Assembly: GCA_948474755.1 (NCBI GenBank)
Contig: CAOLHI010000931.1
Location: 496,001 to 560,000, forward strand
Origin: Ctenosaura bakeri
Lineage: Eukaryota > Chordata > Lepidosauria > Squamata > Iguanidae
Length of the DNA stretch: 64,000 nucleotides
Reading direction: 5' to 3'
Within the stretch, counting starts at the first letter, position 1. Each line of letters opens with the position of its first letter. Shown here piece by piece: positions 41,050 through 52,839 of the stretch. A model generated the notes under the pieces. It saw nothing but the letters and a program-made list of their open reading frames with translations. It did no database searches and had not been told where the DNA came from. The position numbers and the translations under genes were made by a program.

Positions 41050-42519
41050 GATCATATTGCAAACATACGTTGAACAATGGAGCACCCCAAAGAATTTCAG
41101 AAGAGAATCAGCCTGTGCTTCACAGATTATAGCAAAACCTTTGATTATGTAGATCATGAGAAACTGTGGATTGATATTAAATAAGTGTGTATGCCACAAC
41201 ATTTGATTGCCCTGATTTGTAATCTGTACACAGGAGAAGAAGGCTACTGTCAGGACAGAATATGGAGAAACAGAATGGTTCCCAACTGGCAAAGGGGTCA
41301 GGCAAAATTGCATTTTATCACCCTATCTGTTTAACTTGTATGCTGAACATATACATAAAGAAGGATTATATTCAGAGGAAGGTGGCACGAAAACTGGAGG
41401 AAGGAATATCAACAATTTAAGATATGTAGATGACACCATACTACTAGCAGAAAACGGCAAAGACTTCGAACAATTACTAGAGAAAGTCAAGACAGAAAGT
41501 GCAAAGGCAGGTTTATAGTTGAACATTAAGAAAACAAGAAAAAAAATGAGCACAGATGATTTACATACCCTTAAAGTAGAGATGAAGACATTCAAATAGT
41601 TCAAGATTTTGCATAAGTTGGCTCAGTCATTAATTAGAATGGAGACTTCAGTTAAGAAATCAGAAAAAGAGTAGGGCCCTCTCTGCATGACGCCAGCATT
41701 CCGGCATGGGGACACAAGACAAGCAGGACTACAACAACACTTCCCCATGACGTTGCCATGGTCTCACCCTTCTCGCATTGCCAGCCAGCATGATTGCAGG
41801 GTATATCATTGACTGAAAAACTCTGTCAATGATGCCCAATTGCATGTGCCTTCCTTTGCAGCTGGCCATGCAGAAGGGCCGAAAGCATGATTGATGCACT
41901 TCCTCCCCTACTGCAACATGGGAAGAAGGCTGGCTGCAGTACAGAAAGATGGACCTTGTCCCTCGCGCTCCTTTCCTCAAGCAGCTGGTCATGTGTGGAG
42001 AGAAGCATTGGGAACACACTCCTATCCCAGCAGAGGTGCTGCCTGGATTGTGACAGGACAATGCACAAGAGCCTAGGATTTGGAAGGTAGCTATGAAGGA
42101 ACTAAACAAGATCCTGAAATAATATATATATGAGAAAATATAAAATTGAATACTAAAGTTAGGATTGTCCATGCTATTGTATTTCCAATTTCTGTGTATG
42201 GCTGTGAAAGTTGGACAGTGAAGAATCAAGCCTGAACCTTTCTTAGAACCCAAGATGACTAAACAGAGTGTGTTGTACTTTGGCCATATCATGAGAGGAC
42301 ATGATTCACTAGAAATGACAATAATGCTTGGTAAGGTAGAAGGAAGTATGAAAAGAGGAAGACTGCATTACAGATGGAGAGATTCAATCAAGGAAGCTAC
42401 AGCCCTGAATCTGCAAGAGCTGAGCAGGGCTGTTGAGCACAGAGTGACTCTGAGGTCTCTCATCTATAGGATCACCATGAGCTGAAGTTGACCTGCTGGC
42501 AGCTAACAACAACAAATAA
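41050..42519 (+). mobile_element. RTE/BovB LINE, 5'-truncated, RT domain to 3' end
   Basis: Decayed ORF2 in order: CFTDYSKTFDYVDHEKLW (RT fingers region), LYAEHIHKEGL, GGRNINNLRYVDDTILLAEN (catalytic YVDD; the DD codons are at 41429-41434), then GHIMRGHDSLE, LGKVEGSMKRGRLHYRW, LQELSRAVEHRV and a stop. A 3' end GCTGGCAGCTAACAACAACA follows. It is split at 41675-42073 by a Harbinger MITE. Stops (for example after the 60-aa block ending at 41518) and frameshifts make it inactive. The endonuclease half is absent. Confidence 0.9.
41675..42073. mobile_element. Non-autonomous Harbinger-type element, 399 bp
   Basis: The ends GGCCCTCTCTGCATG and CAATGCACAAGAGCC are imperfect inverted repeats of the Harbinger type. 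A perfect TAG duplication flanks it (41672-41674, 42074-42076). The BovB sequence on either side (GAAAAAGAGTAG | GATTTGGAAGGTAGC) joins correctly when the element and one TAG are removed. The long minus-strand frame of 187 aa spanning this place is antisense to BovB plus MITE and is not a gene. Confidence 0.88.
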
Positions 42520-42639
42520 ACCATACTTTATGACACTCATTCAATCATTTATTGTAACATAAAAAAGGGAGAAAGGGAGGGGGAGGGAAAGAAGAAAAAG
42601 AATGCCACATCACCTCTAAGATTAAGTAGTTTTTATTTT

Positions 42640-42940
42640 TGCATGAGCTTTCATAGATACAAACCCACTTCTTTGGATGCAGTACAGAGTGATTATAAAT
42701 GCTCAGGTATAAAGCATATTTACACAGTTGTGGGGGTGATATGGAAAGTAATGGATCCAGAAAGATGAAAATCATGGCCCTTGCCCTAAATTTTCAAGGG
42801 GCTGCATAAGGCAATAGAGGTCTTTGAGATCTTTACAGTGGTTAGTTAGTGCAGATCTATGAAAGTAATAAATCTGATTACCAAAAGTCAGTATCCTTGG
42901 GCTCAAAACCTTCAGAATGAATATATGGGTATGCTCTCTC
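42640..42940. repeat. Unclassified interspersed repeat D, copy 2
   Basis: It is the second copy of the repeat at 160-430. The left end GCATGAGCTTTCATAGATAC then AAACCCACTTCTTTGG is a widespread reptile repeat tail in one orientation. I cannot assign it to a class. Confidence 0.5.
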
Positions 42941-43059
42941 TTTTCCCCCTTTGTCACATGCTATAATGCCATGACTAATTAAGCCATTTTCTCCCATCAG
43001 AACCAGGAAACTGCAGTTTCATCTACATATACTAATCAGGATATGAAATCTAAAACCAT

Positions 43060-43270
43060 TTAGAACTCTAAAGGTCAAAGCCAACACCATGAACTGAATC
43101 TGGAAGGAAACAAGTGACCTGTGAAGTCAGTAGCAAATCAGTATAAGATGGTCTTAACGTATAGTATCTAAGAGAATAATTATACCTGCATTCTGGAGCA
43201 GTTAAAGCTTCTAGACCTTCAATACCTGCAGCCTCATGTAAAATACATTATGGTAGTCAAATCTAAGTGG
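43060..43270 (-). mobile_element. L2-clade LINE fragment
   Basis: The minus strand encodes a piece reading FQIQFMVLALTFRVLNGF, the F.VL.LTFKALNG region of L2 ORF2, preceded by a decayed LHWLP-type stretch. It is non-functional. Confidence 0.65.
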
Positions 43271-43404
43271 CTAAAGCTAGATCTGGTTTATTCAGGGAGG
43301 AGCACTATTGGTCAAAGGTTGAAAAAGTTTGGGGTTGGTTTTTTGTTTGTTTATTTTCTTTTTGGGTTATTTTTGGATCTTTGCTTGTGAAATCCCCTAG
43401 TGAG

Positions 43405-43450
43405 TGTGTGGACCTGTGGGATTCTGGGAATTGTAGTCCAAACTAATAAA
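43405..43450. mobile_element. hAT-type MITE single arm
   Basis: GTGGGATTCTGGGAATTGTA then GTCCAAAC is one canonical arm without a partner. Confidence 0.4.
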
Positions 43451-43459
43451 GGTCAAACT

Positions 43460-46220
43460 ATATGATACACATAGCATGCCTTTAGAAGCCTGAATTCCTT
43501 AAGTGCTGAAAGATCTCTGATTTTCCACTACGTCCCACAGCTTGCAAATTACCTTGCTTTGTTTTGTGATTGGGCATTGGGTGGAAAGGCACAGACTCCC
43601 CCCACCTTTTTTTTTTTTTTGGCAAGTCTGATTGCATGCACAAAGCTCTGCTGGAACTGTGTCTCTGGAACACTAATGAGCTTTCAACTTTTAATGTCAG
43701 AACTATCTGTGATATACAGATTGACCTTAACTTTTCTAAGTTCTGCAGTGGGTGTACACGATGAAGCTAAGGAAAAAGGAGAGCTTGTACTTGATTCCTT
43801 TCTTGCATTATGGGGAGTACAAACCCACTAGATATCTAACTCAAAATCAATAGAAGCCCCAGAGGACAGCACATCTGTCTTGCCTGGATTCAAATTCAGC
43901 TTGTGTACTCTCATCCGGAACAAAACTGTCACCAGATTTTGCTCTACCATTAGGCAGAGCATGGCAAACACTGAAGTGATGAAGTACTAGAAGTCATATG
44001 TTTTTTCCTCTAAAGTTCCAATCCCAGCATCACCAGGCAGGGAGGGACAGTAAAACAGGCACCGGAAAGACCCATGCTGCTCACAGTTTTTCTTTGTAGT
44101 TCTAATAGCTCCCCCACACACATGTGCTGACAGATAAACTTGCAATATGAGGAACTGGTACTTGTATGAGTGTGGATGCAAGTGGATGGAGGCTAAGTCT
44201 TCATTTATGTGGGCATTTGTGGAGGTAAGTTTGGAGGCACCTGAACATAACAGTTTACTAAAGCTGGCCAATTACATTTTGACACCTGAGGTGAAGAATG
44301 AGATATATCCTCTCTTCCATTACACATTCTGAAGCTGACTGGCCTCCCAGTTGAAAATTACATTGATACTGGCCATGGGATGGCATCTTCTAGCTCACTT
44401 GATGGGAGAACACGGGTTAGGGGTTCAAGAAAGGCCAAGTGGACATTATCCTCTGCAGTGTGTGGCATCTTCAGCAACATCATCATAGGAAGTTCTGATG
44501 CCAGTAGTTGAGCAGTGGCAGGATGATGTTCTAGGAACCAGAGCATCATCCTGCTGCTGCTCAGTTATGGATAGCCTCATCATACCTGTACTTAAGGGTC
44601 ACTTTGCAGGCTCTGGCCCTTTGCTGGATGTCAGAGATGTGTGGCTTGTGGACACTAGGCTGATTCAGTGCAAATAATAATTTACCAAGGAGTTGCTTAT
44701 TCAGGTTAATGAGTTTTTCATATTAATATTTTCCCTGATGTCAACATTGTGGACATTGCTATTTTTTAGCTGTAAAAGGTCACTCCAATATACCGTGAAG
44801 GGGGAAGGCTCCAACTGTGGTGACTTGTATAGGTAAATGTGACATGAGAAATCAACCAGCTCAGACTGAACACGAGTTCAAAATGCACTTTATGTGGATT
44901 CAGTTCACATCTTCAGTTGTGGATCTATTGCCTGATCCATGGTTGAAAAACCAAATAAATCTTAAAAGAACTGTACTCAGAATATTCCATTAATTTATGT
45001 ATCTCTGATGCATTGGGGAATGAAATTCTCCCACTGAAATGCACTTTATATCACATTTTTGTTCATTTTGTATCCAACTCATTTTTTGCTTTGTTTTCTG
45101 AACTCCTTTGTGCAAGATCATCATCAACGTTAAAAGCAGTTAGTCATTTGTGTCATTCTTCAATTCCCCAATGCCAGTCCTTTTCTAAAAATGTTTTAAG
45201 TATGTGGAACATTGGACAAGCTCAGAAAGGAACACTGCATGCACTTAAAAATACTTCATTTTTGTCAAATTAAAATATTTTATTTGTTACATTTAGATCC
45301 CTTCTTCCAGTGAGCTCAAGGTAGCACATATGACTCCACTCTTCCACAGTGTATCTGAGAAAGAGTAGAAGATCACCCTATGAGCTTTATGGGTCAGTGC
45401 AGATTTGTTATTTACAGGTATACAGGTTGAGCACAGATATGTCAGAAATTAAAGGACTAACTGAAAAAACCAGTTGATCTGCTGCTCTGGAGGTCTGTTT
45501 TATGGCTGCTCCTCCTGCAGATGCTCTGACCTGTGCAGGAACTTTGCTAGCTTTACCTCTCTTGGGATAAGGTTCACATATAATTCGGAGCAGCTGCAGG
45601 AGGAGTGCCTATGAAACCAAAAGTGAATCTATCACCCCTAAGCAGTAGATGTACCCACCACTGTTGACATCAGTACTGTAATTAAACAGGGGAAAAAGAG
45701 AGAAACAGGCAGATAGATTTATTTTTTTTTAGATCTATGTGTAGATTGTTATGATTAGGCTTTACTTCCCCAGTTTTTGGTCCTCTTTTTCTCTGAGCTA
45801 CAGTGAGGCTGGCAGTCCATGGAGGCTACGATCTTCTTGGTGACATATGCTGGTGTAACGCTTGATTATTATGATGTATCTGTTTTCTGGAATGTTGGCA
45901 CAAGACACACCCTGGATGTACAACAGCAGCAGAGGTGTGGGGGGGGCGCAGCTCCCTCCTCTGGCCACTAACTGGCTGCAGGAATGTGCCCAGGCTTGTT
46001 AGGGTGGTGTTCACACACTTGGGGAAGCAAGAACAGCCTTATCTGAGATCTAGTGTTGCCAAGTTTTCAAAATAGCAATAAGGGTCAGCCAAAATTAATA
46101 ACATGCAGGGTTGTGGAGATGAAATGAATATTCAATTTTTTTAAAAAAATGGCTTAAATGTGTTTTTGGGGTTTTTCTTAATGGGAAGAATCTTGGACTA
46201 ACAAGAATCTTTGTAGTTCA
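43460..46220. other. No gene recognised
   Basis: About 2.8 kb without a supported gene. A T-run lies at 43606-43620. LINE-tail-like text occurs at 45255-45335 (AGTGAGCTCAAGGTAGCACA). Open frames of 60-94 aa show no domain. Confidence 0.35.
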
Positions 46221-46224
46221 GGAC

Positions 46225-46670
46225 TTATTCTGCACAAAATTCATACATGGTTGTTTTATGCAGAAAAAAGTATTTTCAAAAAACAGAAAATGCTGTCCCC
46301 TGCATGGAAAATACTGTAATCGAGGGTTCATTCTGTGCAAAATGTGTATGTGGTTGATTGGCATAGAAAACAAAATTTTCTGCAAGAGCAAAGAATATTT
46401 CTGCATAGTAGTACTATTTGCTGTGCAGAAAATGTTGCTTCCTGTGCAAAAAACTAGGCCATTTCTGCACTACATTATAGTGCTACTATTCCACTTTCAG
46501 CATCCTGTGGAATTCTGGGGTTTGTAGTTTACTGAGGCCAAAGAGCTCTCTGGCTGGGAATTTTAAATGCCCCTCAGGATTCCATAGGATGTTGAAAGTA
46601 GAAGAATAGCACTATAACTGTGTGTAGTGCAGAAATGGCAGAAATGTGAATTTTGCACACAGTAAATCCC
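46225..46670. mobile_element. Possible DNA transposon remnant enclosing a MITE
   Basis: TTCTGCACAAAATTCATACA at the left mirrors GAAATGTGAATTTTGCACAC at the right. The interior (46225-46456) is built from irregular repeats of the phrase 'ctgtgcaaaa'. The palindromic MITE 46457-46640 sits near the right end. Superfamily unknown. Confidence 0.4.
46457..46640. mobile_element. Palindromic Harbinger-type MITE, about 184 bp
   Basis: GGCCATTTCTGCACTACATT and GTGTGTAGTGCAGAAATGGC are the inverted ends. The arms extend through CATCCTGTGGAATTCTGGGG and CCTCAGGATTCCATAGGATG. A target duplication is not clear (CTA at the left only). Confidence 0.8.
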
Positions 46671-46679
46671 AAATTGTGA

Positions 46680-48330
46680 ACAGCCTATGAGAATGGTGTT
46701 TGCGAACAAAATTGCTAACATTACTTGTTGCTTCCTTTGAGAAGAAAGTTAGTGAAGAACTATAACTCTTACAGAGCTGACAATTAGGAAGCAAGTATTA
46801 ACAAGTCTGTGTTCTACCTAAAGACAAAAGGAAAGTATTGGTTTCAGTTAACTTTCTCTTTCAAATTAACATATAATCCACATGATGCATATAGTTATTT
46901 CTTTTTGAAGAGCCAACACATCAATACACAGAATTTTGGGGGGTGGGCGGGTCATCTTGTTCAGTTTATATAGAAGCAAAACCTTTCCAACCCTCAAATA
47001 GAGGACATGCCTGAATAATAAGAAATAGCTGCCTGTGGCATACAGGGGATAATCTTTCTGACTCCCAGTTAAGGGATATCCCTTACAGCAAGAGACACAT
47101 GGCAACACTGCTGGGAGCAGAGTTTGCTCCATCTTCATCGAGTGCACAAAGTCAGCTGCACATGTCTTGGTGCACTGCTCCAGCTGACTGAGGCTGGGAG
47201 AAATGAAGCGGTACCCTCCAGCCTCTCAACTGCTGTTGTACATTTGGGGAGGAAGTAGGGAAGCAGGAGAAGCCTTCATCCTGTGTATGATGGTATAAAT
47301 ACACTGCATGGACTCATTCTCCTCCAGTGTGATTACAGGATCTTGGCCACTATGTATTTGATGACTGCTTGAGCACATTTGCAAGCTTAGAAGCCAGAAC
47401 TATTTTATTTTATTTTATTTTCACAGTCTCTGGACACTGTGAGTCCAACGAGCACCGTTTTGATTTCCTTCTTTGCCTCTCTCTTGCACCAGTCCCTCGG
47501 TCCTTCCTTTCAGATCTCAGCTGCAAAAGCAAATGCATCATCTCATCTGAGAATGTTGTACTTGTAGGTTGAAACAAATGCTACATACCTTCTTGTGCTG
47601 CAGCAGCAAAAGTGCTATCCCTTCTGGTGGGAGAATTTGCTCGATGCTTCAGAAGGAAGGAAACAGAATCTTGTGGTTAATAGTAGGAGCCTGAACAAAG
47701 CCTCTCCTTTGATATGAATAAGAGAAAACATTTTACAGAACAGTGGTGGTCTGTGGAACAGTACACAATTGATGCAACACTAGGCATCCTGAGAATAGCT
47801 GCTAGCATTGCTCTGTAAGCTTCATTACTGTTTGGGTCCCCCTCTGTGTGTTTCTCAGCATACTACAGAGAGATAGAAGCCATAGGATTCATACCCACAT
47901 GCAGCGCTTGGAAATTCTCTATTGTGTGCCCTCAACAAAAGCAAGTATCCAGGGAAGCATTTATTCAGAGCCAGAAAGTATCTGACAGAGAAAGCAAAAT
48001 GCTATTGAAAAGTTGAGGCCTTGCAGAAACTGGTTGATTTGGGATGTATCTTGTACGTTCTTATGAACTGTTGGGTACTTGGTTTGTGTGGATATCTTTG
48101 CTTCTGAAAATTGTATTGAGGAGCCCTACCTGGCCTTATTCACCAGGTGAGATGTGGCACAAAACAGCAGTGATAGACAGTAAGTAACAGAGCTAATTTT
48201 TAAACCAAATTACTAAGATTTAATAGGAATGATGACAAGACGAAATGTCTGACATATGGTACATGTTTTGACTCATGAAGAAAAAAGTGTTAAAGGATTT
48301 TAGGAAGGGGAGATAGGCAGCAATGAAAAG
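46680..48330. other. No gene recognised
   Basis: Contains a short (TTTTA)n run at 47400-47421. Otherwise unrecognised. Confidence 0.35.
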
Positions 48331-48339
48331 AAGAAAAGG

Positions 48340-48489
48340 CCATAGTTCAGTGACAGAGAGTACATGTTCAGGCTCTCAGTTCCTGGCATTTCTAGAATGG
48401 ACCAGGGGAAACACTCATTTGAAACACTGGAAGGCAGATGCCAGTCATTGTGAACAGTATCAGGCTAAATGGATCAATAGCCTGACAGA
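48340..48489 (+). mobile_element. tRNA-derived SINE, interrupted by a MITE
   Basis: ATAGTTCAGTGACAGAGAGT then ACATGTTCAGGCTCTCAG resembles a tRNA-like head, and AATGGATCAATAGCCTGACA is the family's 3' region, as at 28280-28445. It is cut off by the MITE at 48490. The expected continuation (ATAAAG) appears at 48671. Confidence 0.5.
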
Positions 48490-48670
48490 GGCCATTTCCG
48501 CACTAGACTGTTATAGTGCTATTATTCCACTTTCAACATCCTATGGAATCCTGGAGCTTGCAGTTTAGGGAGGGGCCTTTGAGGCCTCTCCTTAAATGGC
48601 AAGCCCCAGGATTCCATAGGATGTTGAAAGTGGAATAATAGCATTATAACAGTCTAGTGCGGAAATGGCT
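48490..48670. mobile_element. Palindromic Harbinger-type MITE, 181 bp
   Basis: This is the best-preserved palindrome of the family. GGCCATTTCCGCACTAGACT then GTTATAGTGCTATTATTC pairs with GAATAATAGCATTATAACAG then TCTAGTGCGGAAATGGC. The inner arms (CAACATCCTATGGAATCCTG against CAGGATTCCATAGGATGTTG) also match, so RNA from either strand could fold into a long hairpin. Flanks AGA and ATA agree at two of three bases. Confidence 0.87.
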
Positions 48671-48679
48671 ATAAAGTTG

Positions 48680-50600
48680 TTGTTTGACTGAATGTCAGCT
48701 TTGACTTATCGTGAACCTATGAGAGAGACCTTACATGAACTTAAGTCAACAACAGCCCTGCAACAGCCTTGCCAATTAAGAGCCATGGATTTTTTATAGA
48801 ATCAATTCATCTGTAATGTCATCTTCCTTCTTTTTCTTCCCTACTGGCTTCAGCTTTACCAAATATTATCATCCAATAGTAATGTTGACTTATGATGTGT
48901 CCAAAGTATGATAGCCTCAGTTTCATCAGTGGTACATATAGAACTCTTTTGCAGCATCACATTTGAAATGAATTGATCTTCCTGACTGTCAAGCTTTCAG
49001 AACTAGACAGAGAAATCAGAAATACTATGGCATGGTTCTAACTTTGCTATATTTTTACACTTCAGGTTCTTATCTAGTTGTTCATAGTTGCCCTTCCAAG
49101 TCTTAACTAGTTTTCTGTCATCTTTAATATAGTTTCCGTGTTGATTTATAACTAAACCAAACTATAACAAATCTTTAACAATTTCAGTGTTGTCATGACC
49201 CACTTTCAAACTATGTAAATCATCTGTGGTCATCATTTTTGTTTTCTGAATATTCAACTGTAACCCTGCTTTCATACTTTCTTCCTTTACTTTCATCAGT
49301 AGTCATTCCAACTCTTTGATATTTTCTGCTAGAAACACAGTATCATCTACACTATCTTGTGGGTTCTTCTTCCCCCAATTTTCATACCTCCTCTAAAGCC
49401 ATTTCTGCACTAGACTGTTATAGCACTATGGTTCCACTTTCAATATCCTATGGATTCCTGGGGTTAAGCAGTTCCAGGAGGGGCCGGCCAGCCCCTCCCG
49501 GAACTGCTAACCCCAGGATTCCATAGGATGTTGAAAGTGGAATCATAACGCTATAACAGTCTAGTGCGGAATGCACTAAGTCTAATCCATCTTTCTGTAT
49601 GGTATGTTCTCCATATAAATTAAACAGATAGGGTGATAAAATGCAGCCTTGCCTGCCGGCCTTGCCAACTGGAAGCCATTCTGCTTCTCCATATTTTGTC
49701 CTGACAGTGGTTTGTTATCCAAAGTAGAGATTATAAATCAAGAAAATCAAATACTGTGGCACACTCATTTCATTTAAAGCATTCCATAACTTTTTGTGGG
49801 CTACACAATCAAGGCCTTTGCTATAATCCATAAAGCACAGGTTGATTTTATTCTGAAATTCTTTTGTGTGATCTATTAGTTAACATACATTTGCAATATG
49901 ATCTATACTGCCTCTTTCTTTCTGAACCCAGCTTGGACTCCTGGTATTTCTCTCTTCATATGTGGTAAAAGTCTTTGTTGTAAAATTTTGAGCATCACTT
50001 TGCTTGTGTGGAAGACTAATACAAATAGTCTGATGGTTACTGTAGTCTCTGGTGTTTCCTTTCTTGAGGACCAAAATTCAGTCTGTGGGCCATTTGTTTT
50101 CCATTTTTTCTTACGGATTTTTGATGGAATTTGAATGGATTCCATCTCTATAGCTTGAATCAGATGTATCACTATGCCACTTATTCCTGGTGATTTATTT
50201 CTTTCAAGTACTTTGAGAGCTTCTTCTACTTCGCGTTCTAAGATTGGGGGTTCATTGTGAGAAAGTTCTTCGTTAAAGAAGTCTGTAATCCTTAACCTCT
50301 TTTATATAGTTCTTCCATGTACTGCTTCCATTGTCTTTTTATTTCTTTGTGATCATATAATGAGTCCCCCTCTTGGTCTTATAGCATCCTTATTCTCAGT
50401 TCTTGTGAAAGAGGTTTCTTGTTCTACTTTTTGCTTTGTCTTCTATTTCTTTGCACTGATTATTATAATAGTTCTCTATGTCCCTACATCCAAGTCACTG
50501 AATAGTTGCGCTCAGGATTCTGACCTGTTTCTGCAATCTTTTTCTTCTCATCTGTCCTTAATCTTTTGAAGTGTTCCACCAGTTATCCAATGGTGTTAAA
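48680..50600 (-). mobile_element. RTE/BovB LINE, RT domain to 3' end
   Basis: In reverse orientation the element reads, 5' to 3': the region before the RT, ETPETTVTIRLFVLVFHTSK then VMLKILQQRLLPHMKREIPG and VQAGFRKKEAV (conserved upstream RT block), decayed RT core, and a 3' part ending near 48680. The palindromic MITE 49397-49576 interrupts the block corresponding to GLDSEEGG. Many stops; inactive. Confidence 0.87.
49397..49576. mobile_element. Palindromic Harbinger-type MITE, 180 bp, in BovB
   Basis: AGCCATTTCTGCACTAGACT and CAGTCTAGTGCGGAATGCAC are the (mutated) ends. TAA flanks both sides (49394-49396, 49577-49579). BovB text CCTCCTC...TAAGTCTAATCC rejoins as in the uninterrupted copy at 57573-57594. 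The centre contains a local palindrome, GGAGGGGCCGGCCAGCCCCT. Confidence 0.87.
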
Positions 50601-50889
50601 AAACACCCCACAATACTTTAGGCTGCAGATAGTGTTTTTTGATGGCTTCCCTGGTAACATTTTTGTGTGCAGTCAAGAGTTCTCAAGCTTTCTGGTCAAT
50701 TAGTCTTAGTACTGCAGATGTGTTCATAATGTGGTCCTTAAGAAGCAGTTTTACAATCAGCTGCCTATCCTATGTCATTACCTACATTTGGGCAAAAATA
50801 AACTCCGATCACAGGTGTTTATACTTGTAGCAGGGATGGTGAGCTTCCTGATTTTCTTTCTTTCCCTCAGGGGTCATCCATTAGAGCTG

Positions 50890-51240
50890 TATACCAGCCT
50901 TGAATAGAGAAACACAGGTGTCAAAAGTGGGTGAAGCAACCCTCTCCTCCCCGCCTTGTGCATACCCTCCAGCTGCCCATGTTTGGCAGCGACAGTCCCA
51001 ATTAATCCTTGTTCCACTTTTTCATCTTCTTTTAAAATGTTCCAGTTTCTCTCTCTTCCTCTTCCTTCCATTTCTCCACTCCCTCCTCAGCTTACCTCAG
51101 TTATAAACTGAGTCAAAAGTGAAAAGTAGTTTGCAGTCAATTAACCCAGATGGGTAGAGAGGAGCAGAAGGGAGAGTCTTTCCCTTCCCAGTAGGCTCAG
51201 GCAAAAGCAAACTGCTGTAACTTCTCCTAGCTTGTGTGTT
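50890..51240. repeat. Unclassified repeat C, reverse copy
   Basis: It reads as the reverse complement of the 3960-4260 family: GCATACCCTCCAGCTGCCCA, CAATTAATCCTTGTTCCACT, TTTTAAAATGTTCCAGTTTC, and TTAACCCAGATGGG. It is diverged, but the blocks are in consistent reverse order. Confidence 0.5.
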
Positions 51241-51249
51241 CTTCATCAT

Positions 51250-52370
51250 TACTAACTTTTGCCATCTTGAGCACACTCTGATGTTGCTTGGCCATGTATG
51301 CCCCATTTTTCATTATTGAAATGTTGGAAGGTATGCTTCTGCCATTCCTGTTTGTTTCTTTCTCTTACTCTTTCAGATACTCTATTCTCCTCCTTTCTCC
51401 TTCTACCTCCTCACTCAGCAAACTGCAGGGAGAGGGATATAATATTCTTTTTAGAGGTCAGGAATGCATACACAACCTGGGTGTCACAGCTTTATTGTTA
51501 TTATTGCTGAACAGTGTTGGCCTACATAAGGCATAAAGCCAAGCACTAGGCAGCCTGCTTGTTGTGCCTTGAATATCCCAACTTCCCTGGCTTGATTTTC
51601 AAGGTGCACCACGGAGAAACAGCTGTGGAATTTATTTGGGCATCTGCCACTACAAGCAAAGTGGGTCCAACAGCCCCTGAACTGGGCTGGACGCTAGTCA
51701 CCTGCATGCCAAGAAAATTTAAGGGGACCCCAACAGGAACTCAGTTTCCCCCCAAAATGGATCACAGTCCATACTGCAACACTAAAGTTGTGACAAATTT
51801 GGATTACAGCAAAACATTTCCAAACACAGTGACATTCATAATACCAGAGAGGGAGAGTGTGAAGGCAACAAGAGTCTAATTGACAGAGTTGAGGGAGCTG
51901 AATTTCTACGCCAGTGGTGGACCCTTGTTCCTAGCCTGGCGTGGTCCTTCCTCCCTCTAACCTCAGCCAGCAGTCCTACTGACTGGTCACTGAGTGCATG
52001 TGAAAATCATGGGCAAAGAAGAAGGGAAGTATAGGAGACAAAATGGTGGCTCTTTGCCGCACTGCACCACACCACACCACCGCAGCAAAGAGGTTGTCGT
52101 ACAGATAAGTCTGTGGCACTAATTCCTTGGTGAGGACTTCTGCTATTAGGCAGAGTGCCACAAGTAGCCCAGTGCCTTCTTTTGGGGGTGGTCAGAGTTT
52201 TATGATCCTTTGGGAATAAAGCTTGTGCAGAGTCTTACTTGCAGAAAAGATCTAGCACAAGGCTATTCAACCAGGGTTCCCTGGAACATTAGGTTTCTGT
52301 GGGAAGTTGTTAGAGTTTCTGTGAGAGATTGCAACTGAAAAAAAAAGTACCCTTTTTAAAGCTGTAGATA
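51250..52370. other. No gene recognised
   Basis: No supported gene. The 106-aa frame at 51559-51879 is the longest open stretch but has no recognised motif. Confidence 0.35.
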
Positions 52371-52377
52371 CAATAAT

Positions 52378-52833
52378 GGCCATTTCTTCACAGGCTTAAA
52401 GAAACGGTGCAGAACGTCCTCCAGGGAGGACATCTGCACCTGGGAGCAGACTGGGTTGGACCTACTTAGTGTAGTTCCACACCTCAGCCTGCTCTGGAAC
52501 GACCCGAAGTGGTCATCCAGCGTGCTTTTGAAAGACCGCTTGAAACAGGTCTTTCAAAAGTATGGAGCATGCCACTCCATTCCTGTGCTCCGGTGCAGAT
52601 TTGCAGGCTCGCACCAGTGCGAGCCCACAATCTGCTGAGGGTGGGCTTTAGGCTGGTGAGCTTCAGTGGTTGGTGGAGAGCCTCAACCAACTGGAAGCCG
52701 CCATTTTTGTCCCCGGAGCAGTGCAGAGCAGCGGCCACGCACTGCTCCGGACCAGCCTGGACCCAAGTGTGGAGCCAAGAATTCTGGTAAGTACCGGCAC
52801 GGGGCAATTCCCTTGCCCCGTGCGCAAATGGCC
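52378..52833. mobile_element. Non-autonomous Harbinger-type element, 456 bp
   Basis: The ends GGCCATTTCTTCACAGG and CCGTGCGCAAATGGCC are imperfect inverted repeats. AAT is duplicated on both sides (52375-52377, 52834-52836). Read from the right, GGCCATTTGCGCACGGGGCA is followed by a TACTTACC block, like the 432-bp members. The GC-rich interior produces overlapping open frames of 60-107 aa on both strands that are not genes. Confidence 0.87.
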
Positions 52834-52839
52834 AATGTT

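Noticed and set aside
41336..41518. Functional reverse transcriptase gene
   Set aside because: The YVDD block is intact for 60 aa, but stops, frameshifts, 5' truncation and the MITE insertion show it is a dead BovB fragment.
41729..42292. 187-aa minus-strand open frame
   Set aside because: It runs antisense across a BovB fragment and the Harbinger MITE inserted in it. Its continuity is accidental and no domain is visible.
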